A program made the translations under genes and the position numbers. Of a stretch of 18,015 nt of DNA, positions 1-8,381 are shown piece by piece. The notes beneath the pieces are model-generated. The model was not told the origin of the DNA. It was given only the letters and a program-made list of their open reading frames with translations, and ran no database searches. How positions within the stretch are numbered: position 1 is the first letter of the stretch; the number at the start of each line of letters is the position of its first letter. The stretch covers positions 1 through 18,015 of the forward strand of contig CALKVG010000252.1 of assembly GCA_937998045.1 (NCBI GenBank), read 5' to 3'. This DNA comes from an uncultured Myxococcales bacterium. Lineage in GTDB: Bacteria; Myxococcota_A; Polyangia; Polyangiales; Polyangiaceae.

Positions 1-1253
1 ACCGAGAGCCCTAAGAGGTTGACCGTGCCGCTGTAGTCGCCCGCGAGCTGCGGGGCCGTGCTGGTCTTCTTGAAGAGAACGAGGAACTGGTACCCGAGCT
101 CGAAGCGAAATCCCGACGGCGTGGCGAAGCTCGCCCCGAGCGCGACGTTGAGGCGGTCGGCGTCCGGGATGTCGGGCAGCAGCGTGCCGGCCGGGGAGGG
201 GGTCGGGTCATAGAGGACGCCGGCGCGCACGCTCCACGCGTCGTTCACGGCGTACTCACCACCGACGCGATAGTTGACCGTGTTGTTCCAGTTCTTCGGC
301 TCGGTGCTGTTCAGCAACCCCGTCGCGTCGTACGGAAAGTTGATGTCGATCGAATGGAGCTTGCTCCAGCCGATCCAGACGATCTCCGCGTCGACGACCA
401 GCCTGGGAATGGGATGGGACGCGACGCCGATCGCCAGCGAGTCCGGATTCGTGAGGCGCGTCGACACGCCCTGATCGTGGAGCGTGCTCTCCAGCTCCAC
501 GGGCACGTTGTCGAAGTGCGCGTTGCCGGTGAAGTCGAGCGTAACCGCGCTTCGGTAATGAACGCCCACGGAGAGGTACTGCTTGATCGCCTCGACCTGC
601 GCGCCCACGTTCGCGCCGACTCCCCACGAGTCGCCTCCGAGCTCGAGGGATGCCTCCTGGCTGTTCGTCTCGATCTTCTTCTTCAAATCGACGGTGGCGC
701 GCTCGACCTGCAACCCGGCGCCGACGCGCAACGGCCCGAAGCGGTACGCGATCGTCGGGTTGATGTCGTACGTCGCCAGTTGCGACGTCACGATCAGCGA
801 CTTGCCGACCCAGTTGTCCGGCCAGTTCACCGTCGAGCCGTACGGCGTGAACACGCCCACGCCGATCGAGAGGTCGTCGAGCAAGCCGGCGGCGACGTAC
901 GCCTGGAAAGGAGGGATGACCTCGAATGCGTTGCTCGTCTTCGTCCCGCCCGGGCTCTTGTACTGGAAGCTGGGGATGATGAGCGTATCGCCGATCATCG
1001 CGTCGATCTGGCGCCCCTGAGCGATGCCCGCGGGGTTGTAGTAGATGGCCGACGAGTCGTCGATCATCGCCGTGACCGCGGACGCCATGCCCGTCCCGCG
1101 CGCCGACTGAACGTCGAGCGCCGTACCGGCTGCGCGTGCGTCTCCGCAGGGCAGCAGCAGCAAGCCGCACGTGGAGGCCACGCCTAGCGCCCTTGCCGCT
1201 CCGGACGCCCGGGAGAGGCGCCGGAGCGGACGTCGCTCGCGCAAGGGCCGCAC
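1..1253 (-). CDS. FadL/OmpP1/TodX-family outer-membrane fatty-acid transport protein (C-terminus beyond left edge)
   Basis: About 417 residues are visible on the minus strand, with the 3' end cut by the window edge. After a basic N-terminus and a hydrophobic signal segment (ALGVASTCGLLLLPCG, then ARAAG as likely cleavage region) the mature protein begins AGTALDVQSARGTGMAS. It continues with DDSSAIYYNPAGIAQG, the NPAG region typical of FadL plugs. The rest alternates short beta-strand-like segments (for example GVGVFTPYGSTVNWP and FRFELGYQFLVLF), as expected for a 14-strand barrel; the visible end, YSGTVNLLGLS, looks like the last strand. FadL proteins take long-chain fatty acids or hydrophobic compounds across the outer membrane. 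No ATG fits the start: GTG at 1253 is chosen, and an in-frame GTG at 1322, 32 nt after the lipase stop, is the alternative. It is probably co-transcribed with the lipase, which supplies its substrate. The family call is firm; substrate is inferred. Confidence 0.88.
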   Translation of the reverse strand, partial: MRPLRERRPLRRLSRASGAARALGVASTCGLLLLPCGDARAAGTALDVQSARGTGMASAVTAMIDDSSAIYYNPAGIAQGRQIDAMIGDTLIIPSFQYKSPGGTKTSNAFEVIPPFQAYVAAGLLDDLSIGVGVFTPYGSTVNWPDNWVGKSLIVTSQLATYDINPTIAYRFGPLRVGAGLQVERATVDLKKKIETNSQEASLELGGDSWGVGANVGAQVEAIKQYLSVGVHYRSAVTLDFTGNAHFDNVPVELESTLHDQGVSTRLTNPDSLAIGVASHPIPRLVVDAEIVWIGWSKLHSIDINFPYDATGLLNSTEPKNWNNTVNYRVGGEYAVNDAWSVRAGVLYDPTPSPAGTLLPDIPDADRLNVALGASFATPSGFRFELGYQFLVLFKKTSTAPQLAGDYSGTVNLLGLS

Positions 1254-1354
1254 CCGCGCGGCCAGAGAAGAGTTGCAAGAAGCGGCACTGCGAAGTCGGA
1301 TACTGCCAGGACGTTGGTTCACGGGCCTCGTGCTCGGCGGAGGAAGGGGAACGG

Positions 1355-4300
1355 TCACTGGAATTGGCCGGTGGCGAGGAACTTCGCCGCCTGCGTCTGC
1401 GCTTTGCCGGTCAGCGTCGTTGCGGTCATCGCGGAGGGTGGCAGGAGAAGGAACGTATGCCGCTTGTCCAGCGGGGCAGACGTCGTGTCGAAGCCGTCGC
1501 CCTTCTCGGTGAACTCGTAACAGTAGAGCGGGGGCTTGCAGCCGAAGCTCGGCGGCGTGTTCACGAAGGGGCGGTCGGCCGCCGTTACCAGCGCGAAGTT
1601 CGAGACGTTCGGCACGGTCTCGTCGCCCTCGATGAACTGGATGAACGCCTTTCGGTTCGCGTTCGGCGCGCTCACCCCGTTGACGGTGACCGGATGGGTC
1701 AGGCGCCATGCCAGGTTCGAGGGATCCGCCGCGTCGAGCACCCACTGCGCGATACCGACGAACTGGTCGAACGCCGGTGTGCCCACCTGGATCCCCTGCG
1801 CCGTCAGGGTGCTGAGCAGGGCCATCTTGTCCGCGGCGAACGCGGGAGCGTTCAGGACGATTTGCGGCTGGTCGCCGCCCGCCACGTTCAACACGACGTT
1901 CGTGATGTCGGGCGAGACTGCGGTGAACAGCGTACCGAGGATCCCCCCGAGGCTCTGCCCGACGTAGCCGAGCTTCGTCAGGTCGAACGCCACCGTCGTC
2001 CCCGCCTCGATGGTTGCCTGGGCCGCGAGGTTCGTCGCGCTCTTGCTCTTGATGACTCGAACGAGCTCCGCCATATCGATCACCTGCTGGCGGTAGTTGT
2101 CGCGGGTCGCGAAGAAGTTCGTGAGGCTGAACATGTTCCAGCCGCTGATCAGCGGACGCCGGAACGGCGTGAGCTGCGCCACCGTCGGACCCCCGCCGGG
2201 CACCGTCGTCGGAACCGGGTCGCGCGCGAAATCGCCGCCCTCGCACGTGCCCGGCATCCCCGGTCGTCCGACGCACGCTCCCTGCCCGGCGACGGCGCAG
2301 ACGTTGTAGTCGTCGGCCGTTCCCACCATGCACGGAAGCACCTTCGTCGCATCGATCGCGACGCACCTCCCCACCAGCTGCTCGTTGCACCGCTGGTGCA
2401 TCGAATCTGCGCATGCCGCGTTGTCCGACGTCATTCCCGTGAACGCCGCCGACCCCGTGCACGATGAGCGCTCGCCGTGGAAGAGCGTCTCCGTCGCTAT
2501 CGTCGCCTGCGAACCGTACGCGGGGTCCGCCAGCGCGCCGGCGATGTAGAGGAAGTCCTCGCGCGATTGCGTGATGCCGTGCCCGAAGATCGTGAGCGGA
2601 TAGCCGCCGGCTGGCGGCGGCGCCTTCGGCAGGGCCAGCGTGAAAGTGACCGGGAGGGCCTTCGGGTGGATCGGGTCGAGCGTCCCGCTCGGACCGGTGA
2701 CCGCCACCGGCGTCATGAAGACGCCTACGAGGATCTTGCCCAGGTTCGTCTGCACATTGGTGAGGTTCGCCGCCGACGCGAGGGCCTGGTACTCCGCGGT
2801 CGCATCGAAGATGTACGTCGGCGTGTCCGGCAGGTTGATCGCCAGAGCGATCTCCGGGGGGTAGCCGTAAAGCTCGTCGAGGATGCTCGCCTCCGACTGC
2901 GTCGTGAACGCCCAGGCGAGCGCGAGGTTCTTCCGCGGTACGCCCTGGGCGGTGAGACCGTCGACGGCAGGTTTCATGGCGACGCGAAGGGGCTCGAGCT
3001 GCTGGGCCTGCGCGTCGGTGAGGATGTTCACCGTCGTGTGCATGTTCGAGTCGAGCAGCGAGTTCGAGAGCCGCACGAGGGCGAACGTCGGGCTCGCGAT
3101 GACCCCCTTGCCGGTGTCGTCCTTCACATCGCCGGTCACCCACGCCAGGTACGTCGTCTTCTCGTCGAGCGGGGTAACCAGGTTCCACTGCAGCTGCTGC
3201 GGCGACGTCTGCGGGTTGCCGTGGGCGTCCGGGGTGGAGAGGCAGTTGAGGCAGGGCACGAAGTTCGGCGCTGTCTGCTCCGGCTTCGGCGCGTTCGACG
3301 AGGCAGGCGCCAGCCCGACGGTCATCTCGGCGAGCAGCGTCCGGCCGTCGATCGTCGCCTGCGCCGCCGCTCCGCCGGTCATGCTGTTCTCGCTGATGGG
3401 CGGCGCCACCGTCGAGAAGCCGTCGAGCGTGTTCAGGCCGCAGTAGAGCTGCACCGTCATGTCCGTCGCCGAGCTGCAGTCCGTCGACGTCAAGGGCCGC
3501 CCCGTCTTCGGGTTGGGCAGCGCGACCTTCCCCGCACTGCGCAGGACGTCGTTCGGGAACGGGATGACGCCGTTCGCCGGATCGAACGTGATCTCGCCGG
3601 CGTCGACGATCGTGAACGTCCAGAGGATCGGGATCTGCGAGCGGCTCAGGCCGTGCGCTCTCTCGAGCTGCGCGAGGAGCGGAGCGTACCCCTGGCGGAT
3701 GGGCTCGAGCCGCTTGGCCTTCGTCAGCTGGTCCTGCAGACGGGCGGCCGGGTCGGTCAGGGACGACGGGATGACGTCGACCGCGAGCGTGCAAGCTCCC
3801 GACGCGAGATTCCCCCCGGGACAGTTCACGAGCGCGTTCGGACTCGACACGAGCTCCCACGTCGTCGACCCGATGACCGGCTCTCCGTTCGCTCCCTTCA
3901 GCCCGTTCGCGCCGCCGAGGAGCGCGATCGCGTACTGGTGCGCCCGCGTCCACCCACCCGCCGGCGGCGGAATCACGATCGCGTTGTGCGTCCCGTCGTA
4001 CGCCGGCGCCAGCGCGACGCCTGCCGATGCCGGCGCCGTCTTGGCGGCCGTCAGGTCCATCGCGACGACCGAGCCGGCGTTCACCGTGTTCGGGTCGAGC
4101 GCCCCGCTCACGCCCACATTTGCGGTCGATTCGAACGGAAAGCCGTTCAACGTCCCGAGGTAGTCCGTGTTGAACTCCTTCTGTGCGTCGCTGTCCCCCG
4201 GCGACGACGGCACGACGATCTTCCCGGTCCCCGGGTCCACCGCCAGATCGTTCGGACTGGGTGCGATCGGAGGCGATGCGCTCAGATCGAACGAGACGAC

Positions 4301-4402
4301 GACGGCATTCCCGGTGGGCGGGTTTTGCGGGATGTCCGGGGCGCAGGCAACGAGAAGAACAAGAAGCGGTAGGAGTGCCTTCACGACGTGCGACCTCTCC
4401 AT
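1355..4402 (-). CDS. VolA-like lipoprotein lipase / lysophospholipase (alpha/beta hydrolase, 1015 aa)
   Basis: Begins MERSHVVK followed by a hydrophobic stretch and lipobox LVAC (lipidated Cys20; +2 is Ala, compatible with outer-membrane sorting). The frame stays open upstream to 4447, but ATG 4402 gives the canonical short lipoprotein signal. Residues ~45-300 carry two copies of a P-x-P-N-D type motif (APSPNDLAVD and IPFPNDVL), as in the bacterial virulence-factor lipase N-terminal domain. The C-terminal alpha/beta hydrolase has FGHG (606-609, oxyanion), GQSLGG (nucleophile Ser817), EGDETVP (Asp927) and KRHTF (His982), a complete likely triad. A Cys-rich insert (~648-720, eight Cys) sits between oxyanion and nucleophile. 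In Vibrio cholerae VolA is a surface lipoprotein lysophospholipase acting with FadL; the adjacent downstream FadL gene supports the same role here. The exact lipid substrate is unknown. Confidence 0.85.
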   Translation of the reverse strand: MERSHVVKALLPLLVLLVACAPDIPQNPPTGNAVVVSFDLSASPPIAPSPNDLAVDPGTGKIVVPSSPGDSDAQKEFNTDYLGTLNGFPFESTANVGVSGALDPNTVNAGSVVAMDLTAAKTAPASAGVALAPAYDGTHNAIVIPPPAGGWTRAHQYAIALLGGANGLKGANGEPVIGSTTWELVSSPNALVNCPGGNLASGACTLAVDVIPSSLTDPAARLQDQLTKAKRLEPIRQGYAPLLAQLERAHGLSRSQIPILWTFTIVDAGEITFDPANGVIPFPNDVLRSAGKVALPNPKTGRPLTSTDCSSATDMTVQLYCGLNTLDGFSTVAPPISENSMTGGAAAQATIDGRTLLAEMTVGLAPASSNAPKPEQTAPNFVPCLNCLSTPDAHGNPQTSPQQLQWNLVTPLDEKTTYLAWVTGDVKDDTGKGVIASPTFALVRLSNSLLDSNMHTTVNILTDAQAQQLEPLRVAMKPAVDGLTAQGVPRKNLALAWAFTTQSEASILDELYGYPPEIALAINLPDTPTYIFDATAEYQALASAANLTNVQTNLGKILVGVFMTPVAVTGPSGTLDPIHPKALPVTFTLALPKAPPPAGGYPLTIFGHGITQSREDFLYIAGALADPAYGSQATIATETLFHGERSSCTGSAAFTGMTSDNAACADSMHQRCNEQLVGRCVAIDATKVLPCMVGTADDYNVCAVAGQGACVGRPGMPGTCEGGDFARDPVPTTVPGGGPTVAQLTPFRRPLISGWNMFSLTNFFATRDNYRQQVIDMAELVRVIKSKSATNLAAQATIEAGTTVAFDLTKLGYVGQSLGGILGTLFTAVSPDITNVVLNVAGGDQPQIVLNAPAFAADKMALLSTLTAQGIQVGTPAFDQFVGIAQWVLDAADPSNLAWRLTHPVTVNGVSAPNANRKAFIQFIEGDETVPNVSNFALVTAADRPFVNTPPSFGCKPPLYCYEFTEKGDGFDTTSAPLDKRHTFLLLPPSAMTATTLTGKAQTQAAKFLATGQFQ

Positions 4403-4814
4403 TCGTGACGGTGGCATCACGGTACGTTCGCGCGCATGCGCGACCACGATAACAGAGGGTACGTCGATTCGCGCCGCGCGGAAGTAGCCCTTTGATGGGA
4501 CACCCCCGAAAAAGGTCCCCGCGACCGAGTCAGCGAGCTGACCGCCACGGACATGACGCTGTGCGACGGCGAGTTCACCGTCGCCGGAATCGCTGGCGAT
4601 GCCCGCGCAGCGCGAGTACCGCTACCGGGGCCCCACGCGATCCTCTCGAAGAAGGCGAGCTGCCTGTATCTTGACGGTACGCCGCCCTGACCCTCAAACG
4701 CGAGTAGCCGCGGCGGCCTCGCCCTCCCCCGGCGCTCGCCCCACGTTTCCATCGGTCTGAGTCGCCGACTCGCGCGCCTCGTGGGCCGGCGTGCTCGCGA
4801 GTCTTGGAGACCCA
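4403..4814. other. Non-coding divergent promoter region between lipase and P450 genes
   Basis: About 410 nt separate the two divergent starts. I find no convincing gene: the frames that cross it have no recognisable domain and no good ribosome binding site. It should hold promoters for both the lipase-FadL unit and the P450. Visible structures are a perfect 12-bp palindrome at 4431-4442 close to the lipase start, and a 7-bp inverted repeat with an 8-nt loop at 4563-4584 (GCGACGG / CCGTCGC). No clear sigma-70 -35/-10 pair stands out. Confidence 0.5.
4431..4442. promoter_or_regulatory. 12-bp perfect palindrome upstream of the lipase, possible operator
   Basis: CGCGCATGCGCG is its own reverse complement and lies 28 nt upstream of the chosen lipase ATG. 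Its position would suit a dimeric repressor site, but short GC palindromes arise easily in DNA of this composition, so the regulatory role is only a suggestion. Confidence 0.22.
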
Positions 4815-6263
4815 ATGACCCTGTCGCACTTGCCCGTCGTGTCCGGCTCCAACCTCCTCGGGCACGCCCACCTCTTCAAGGACGACCGTCTGCGCTTCCT
4901 GCGCGCAGCGTCCGACACCGGGCCTGTCTCACGCGTCCGCTTTCTCCAGCGCTGGGTGCTCGTCGTCAGCTCGCCGCAGCTCGCGCACGAAGTCCTCGTC
5001 GAGCGCGCGTCGTCCTTCGGAAAGGCGCCGGGCATCCGCCTCGTTCTGCGCGACCTCGCCGGCGATGGCCTCTTCACGAGCGAAGGGGAGCTGTGGCGCA
5101 GGCAGCGCCGCCTCATGTCGCCGCTCTTTCACACCAGCCAGCTGACGACGTACGCGAGTGCGATGAACGCCGTCACTCGGCGAACGCTCGAGCGGCTCCG
5201 AGACGGCGAGGCCGTCGATCTCGCGCGCGAGCTGACGCGCATCACGATGGGCGTCGTCGGCGCCACCCTCTTCGGGACCGACACCTCCGAAGAGGCCGAC
5301 GACATCGGCCACGCGCTCACCGTCGCGCTCAAGTGGGTCGACGACAGCGTCGCGTCGGCGCTCCTCGCGGTGCAGGTGTCCCTCCTCGAGGCGGCGGAAA
5401 AGGTCAGTCCCCGCGTGCCGCGCCCGCTCTTCGAGGTCCGCCAGCGGATCGAGGACGCCCTCCGCGAGCCGTTCCTCCTGCCCGGGCGGGACGGCGAGGT
5501 TGCCGCCGCGATTCGCACGCTCGACGCGCGCATCGGGGCGATGATCGACGACCGGCGCGCCAACCCGAACGACCGCGCCGACCTGCTCACGCGGCTGCTC
5601 CTCGCGCGCGACACCGAGGGCGGAAACGGCCACGGGGCTCACGGCGAGGGGATGAGCGACAAGCAACTTCGCGACGAGGCGAACACCCTGTTCGTCGCCG
5701 GGCACGAGACGACGGCGAACGCGCTCGCGTGGGCGTTCTACCTGCTCGCGCGCCACCCCGAGGCGCGCGCGCGCGTCCAGGCGGAGGCCGACGCCTTCGG
5801 TCCGGAAGGACCGACGACGTTCGCGCCCGAGAAGCTCGCGTACACGACGCGCGTCTTCAAGGAGGCGCTGCGCCTCTATCCGCCGCTCGTCCTCCTCGGC
5901 CGGCGCAGCCGCGAGCCCTTCGAGCTCGGCGGCCGCTCGTACCCGGAGAGGACCCTCCTCTTCGTCAGCACGTACGGCATCCACATGTCGAGCGCCGTCT
6001 GGCCGGATCCGGACCGGTTCGATCCCGACCGCTTCACGTCCGAGCGGGAAGCCACCCGCCACAAGTCCGCGTGGATTCCCTTCGGCGTGGGGCCGCGCGT
6101 GTGCATCGGGAACAACTTCGCGCTGATGGAGGGCCCGATCGTCCTGGCCGCGCTCATGAGAGGCGCGCGGTTCGAGGTAGACCCGGCGCGCGTCATCGAG
6201 CCCGACGCGATCGCGACGCTCCGCCCGCGAGGCGGCGTCCCCGCCGTCGTACACAAGCGCTGA
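4815..6263 (+). CDS. Cytochrome P450 (482 aa)
   Basis: Haem-thiolate monooxygenase. Visible landmarks, numbered from ATG 4815: helix-C W94xxxR98; I-helix AGHETT at 295-300 (oxygen activation); K-helix ExxR E350-R353 inside KEALRLYPP; the PDPDRFDPDRF meander; and haem loop FGVGPRVCIG at 423-432 with axial Cys430. Length and the KEALRLYPP style match soluble bacterial P450s of the CYP102/CYP4-like branch that often act on fatty acids; no reductase domain is fused and there is no membrane anchor. ATG 4815 is preferred over in-frame GTG 4791 because GGAGA lies just upstream. It is divergent from the lipase-FadL unit and ends 7 nt from the convergent acyl-CoA synthetase stop. A fatty-acid or lipid substrate is inferred from neighbours only; no ferredoxin or ferredoxin reductase gene is in the window. 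Confidence 0.93.
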   Translation: MTLSHLPVVSGSNLLGHAHLFKDDRLRFLRAASDTGPVSRVRFLQRWVLVVSSPQLAHEVLVERASSFGKAPGIRLVLRDLAGDGLFTSEGELWRRQRRLMSPLFHTSQLTTYASAMNAVTRRTLERLRDGEAVDLARELTRITMGVVGATLFGTDTSEEADDIGHALTVALKWVDDSVASALLAVQVSLLEAAEKVSPRVPRPLFEVRQRIEDALREPFLLPGRDGEVAAAIRTLDARIGAMIDDRRANPNDRADLLTRLLLARDTEGGNGHGAHGEGMSDKQLRDEANTLFVAGHETTANALAWAFYLLARHPEARARVQAEADAFGPEGPTTFAPEKLAYTTRVFKEALRLYPPLVLLGRRSREPFELGGRSYPERTLLFVSTYGIHMSSAVWPDPDRFDPDRFTSEREATRHKSAWIPFGVGPRVCIGNNFALMEGPIVLAALMRGARFEVDPARVIEPDAIATLRPRGGVPAVVHKR

Positions 6264-6270
6264 TGGATCC

Positions 6271-7788
6271 TCAGCGAAGGTTCTTCTTCAGGATCTTGCC
6301 GGTCGCCCCTTTCGGGATCGCGCTCACGACCTCGACGTACTTCGGAACCTTGTAGGCGCTCAGGTTCTCGCGGCAGTACGCTACGATCTGCGCCGCGTCC
6401 ACCGTGGCGGCCTCACGCGGAATGACGAACGCCTTCACGGCCTCGCCGTGCACGTCGTCGGGGACGCCGACGACCGCACTTTCCCGTACGCCGGGGTGCG
6501 CGAAGAGGACCTCTTCCACTTCGCGCGGCCACACCTTGAAGCCGCCCACGTTGATCATGTCCTTCACGCGGTCGACGAGGAAGTAGTCTCCCTCGGCGTC
6601 GCGGTACCCCACGTCGCCGGTGCGAAACCACCCGTCCGTGATCGCGCGCGACGTCTCCTCGTCGCGCCCGAAGTAGCCTTGCATCACGTTCGGGCCCTTG
6701 ATGCACAGCTCGCCGACTTCGCCGTCTCCGAGGGGACGACCGTCCGGGTCGACGACGCGCATCTCGACGCCCTCGATGGGGGCGCCGACCGATCCGCTCT
6801 TGTGAGCGCGCGCGTGGTTGTATGACGCGAAGGGCGACGTCTCCGTCAGTCCGTACCCTTCGTGGATGTGCAGCCCGGTGCGCTCGTGCCATGCGCGCTC
6901 GACGTGCGTCGGGAGGATCGCCGCGGCGGAGAAGAAGTAACGGACGCCGCGCAGCGCCTCGGCCGCGCGTGGGTGCGCGAGGAGCGCGATGTACACCGTG
7001 GGGACGCCGAAGAACATGGTGACTCGGTGGCGCTCGCACACCGCGAGCGCGTCGTCCGCCACGAAGCGCCGCTGAAGGACGAGCGTGGCGCCCGCGTAGA
7101 GGGTCGCGTTGAGGATGAAGTTCTGCCCGAAGCAGTGGAAAAGCGGGAGAAAGCAGATCGTGACGTCGTCCTCGCGCATCCCGATGATCGTCCGGGTGGC
7201 CTCGACGTTGGAGACGACGTTGCCGTGGGTGAGGACGGCGCCCTTGGAGCGGCCGGTGGTCCCCGACGTATAGAGGATCGCCGCGGGGGTGTCGGTATCG
7301 ACGGCGACCGGCGGGCCGTGGTGAGCCGGGCTGGCGAGCAGCGCAGAGAGGGGCTCGACGCAGTCCCCTGCGCCGTCGGCGAAGATTGCGCGGACCGACG
7401 GGATTTCCGCGCGCGGCGGGACGTTGGCGAGCAGGTCGGCGGTCGTGACGAGGGCCGCGGCCGCGCAGTCGTTCACGACGTGGCGGACTTCGTCGCGCTT
7501 CGACATCACGTTGATCGAGACGGCGACGGCGCCGATGCGCACGAGCGCGTGATAGACGACCGCGAACGCCGGCACGTTCGGCAGGAAGACCCCGACGCGC
7601 TCGCCGCGCGCGATGCCGGCGCGCGCGAAGCCGGCAGCGACGACGGCCGCCTGAAGCGAGAGCTCGCGGTACCGAACGACGCGGTCCTCGAAGAGGATCG
7701 CCGGATGGTCGCCGCGAAGGCGCGCGGCACGGTCGAGGCCCTCGGCGATGTTCTTCGGTCCAACCTGAGCGCGTCCGCCCGCTTCCAT
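6271..7788 (-). CDS. Long/medium-chain acyl-CoA synthetase (AMP-binding, ANL superfamily, 505 aa)
   Basis: Adenylate-forming enzyme that activates a carboxylic acid with ATP and CoA. The motif set is complete, numbered from ATG 7788: P-loop YTSGTTGRSKG 173-183; GYGLTETSP 311-319; RTGD 389-392; hinge region DRVKDMINVGGFKVWP around 406-421; and C-terminal PKGATGK with catalytic Lys498. Architecture and length fit FadD-type fatty acyl-CoA ligases. The frame stays open upstream to 8223, but that part is antisense to the flavin reductase gene. ATG 7788 gives the expected N-terminus; ATG 7824 would overlap the divergent start. No strong ribosome binding site is seen. Next to FadL and the lipase, the simplest role is trapping imported fatty acids as CoA esters; aryl or other acid substrates cannot be excluded. 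Confidence 0.92.
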   Translation of the reverse strand: MEAGGRAQVGPKNIAEGLDRAARLRGDHPAILFEDRVVRYRELSLQAAVVAAGFARAGIARGERVGVFLPNVPAFAVVYHALVRIGAVAVSINVMSKRDEVRHVVNDCAAAALVTTADLLANVPPRAEIPSVRAIFADGAGDCVEPLSALLASPAHHGPPVAVDTDTPAAILYTSGTTGRSKGAVLTHGNVVSNVEATRTIIGMREDDVTICFLPLFHCFGQNFILNATLYAGATLVLQRRFVADDALAVCERHRVTMFFGVPTVYIALLAHPRAAEALRGVRYFFSAAAILPTHVERAWHERTGLHIHEGYGLTETSPFASYNHARAHKSGSVGAPIEGVEMRVVDPDGRPLGDGEVGELCIKGPNVMQGYFGRDEETSRAITDGWFRTGDVGYRDAEGDYFLVDRVKDMINVGGFKVWPREVEEVLFAHPGVRESAVVGVPDDVHGEAVKAFVIPREAATVDAAQIVAYCRENLSAYKVPKYVEVVSAIPKGATGKILKKNLR

Positions 7789-7822
7789 GTAGGCTGCAGG
7801 GTACGCGAGCCAGGAGCCATTC

Positions 7823-8362
7823 ATGTCGGGATCGTTCACGAGCGCCCAGTTTCGCGAGGCGCTCTCGCACTTTGCCAGCGGCGTGACCATCATCACCGCG
7901 CGCTCGGAGGCGGGTCCGGTCGGCTTCACGGCATCGGCGTTCTCGTCCGTGTCGCTGGCGCCGCCGCTCGTCCTCGTCTGCGTCGCGCACACCGCCAGCG
8001 CACACGACGCCGTCGTCGCGGCCGAGCGCTTCGGCGTCAACGTCCTCGCGGAGCGCCAGGGGTGGCTCGCGGAGCAGTTCGCGAAGCACGGGATCGACCG
8101 CTTCGAAGGGGTCGCGCTGCACGAAGCGGGGGGCGCGAGCGTTCCCCTGCTCGAGGGCGCGCTCGTCCATCTGGAGTGCCGGCGCCACACGCTGCACACC
8201 GCCGGCGACCACACGATCCTCATTGGCGAGGTCGAGCGCAGCGCGACCTGGCCCGGGCGACCGCTGGTCCACTACACCCGCAAGCTGGGCGCCTTCGTGG
8301 CGCAGGGCGCGCCGCGGGGCGCGGCGTCCGCGGAGGAGGCTCCGAAGAACGGGGAGGGGTAG
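7823..8362 (+). CDS. Flavin reductase-domain protein (FMN-binding split barrel, HpaC-like, 179 aa)
   Basis: Matches the short-chain flavin reductase family: FREALSHFASGVTIITA at the N-terminus, the FMN-contact segment GFTASAFSSVS (34-44), GVNVLAERQ (71-79), DHTILIGEV (129-137) and the closing PLVHYTRKLG (147-156). Such proteins reduce FMN or FAD with NAD(P)H and hand the reduced flavin to a monooxygenase, though some members use a tightly bound flavin. The start is well fixed by CAGGAG at 7811-7816, six nt before the ATG. It is divergent from the acyl-CoA synthetase with only 34 nt between starts, so the two are probably co-regulated. No flavin-dependent monooxygenase is present here; use by the nearby P450 would be atypical. 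It ends 19 nt from the convergent permease stop. Confidence 0.88.
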   Translation: MSGSFTSAQFREALSHFASGVTIITARSEAGPVGFTASAFSSVSLAPPLVLVCVAHTASAHDAVVAAERFGVNVLAERQGWLAEQFAKHGIDRFEGVALHEAGGASVPLLEGALVHLECRRHTLHTAGDHTILIGEVERSATWPGRPLVHYTRKLGAFVAQGAPRGAASAEEAPKNGEG

Positions 8363-8381
8363 GAGGGCCGCGCGAAGCCCA

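Noticed and set aside
256..1278. Minus-strand 340-codon frame overlapping the FadL gene
   Set aside because: Arg/Gly-rich nonsense in another frame; the frame read here gives a continuous FadL protein with signal peptide and NPAG plug motif.
2477..4372. Plus-strand 631-codon open frame opposite the lipase gene
   Set aside because: Arg-rich low-complexity translation with no domain; it is the antisense shadow of a gene with signal peptide, lipobox and catalytic motifs.
4492..4674. Small plus-strand open frame (60 codons) in the lipase/P450 gap
   Set aside because: No good ribosome binding site, Arg-rich composition and no recognisable motif; equally expected by chance in this DNA.
7789..8223. 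N-terminal extension of the acyl-CoA synthetase frame
   Set aside because: It lies antisense to the flavin reductase gene, which has a good ribosome binding site; the extension has no family similarity and would make the enzyme too long.
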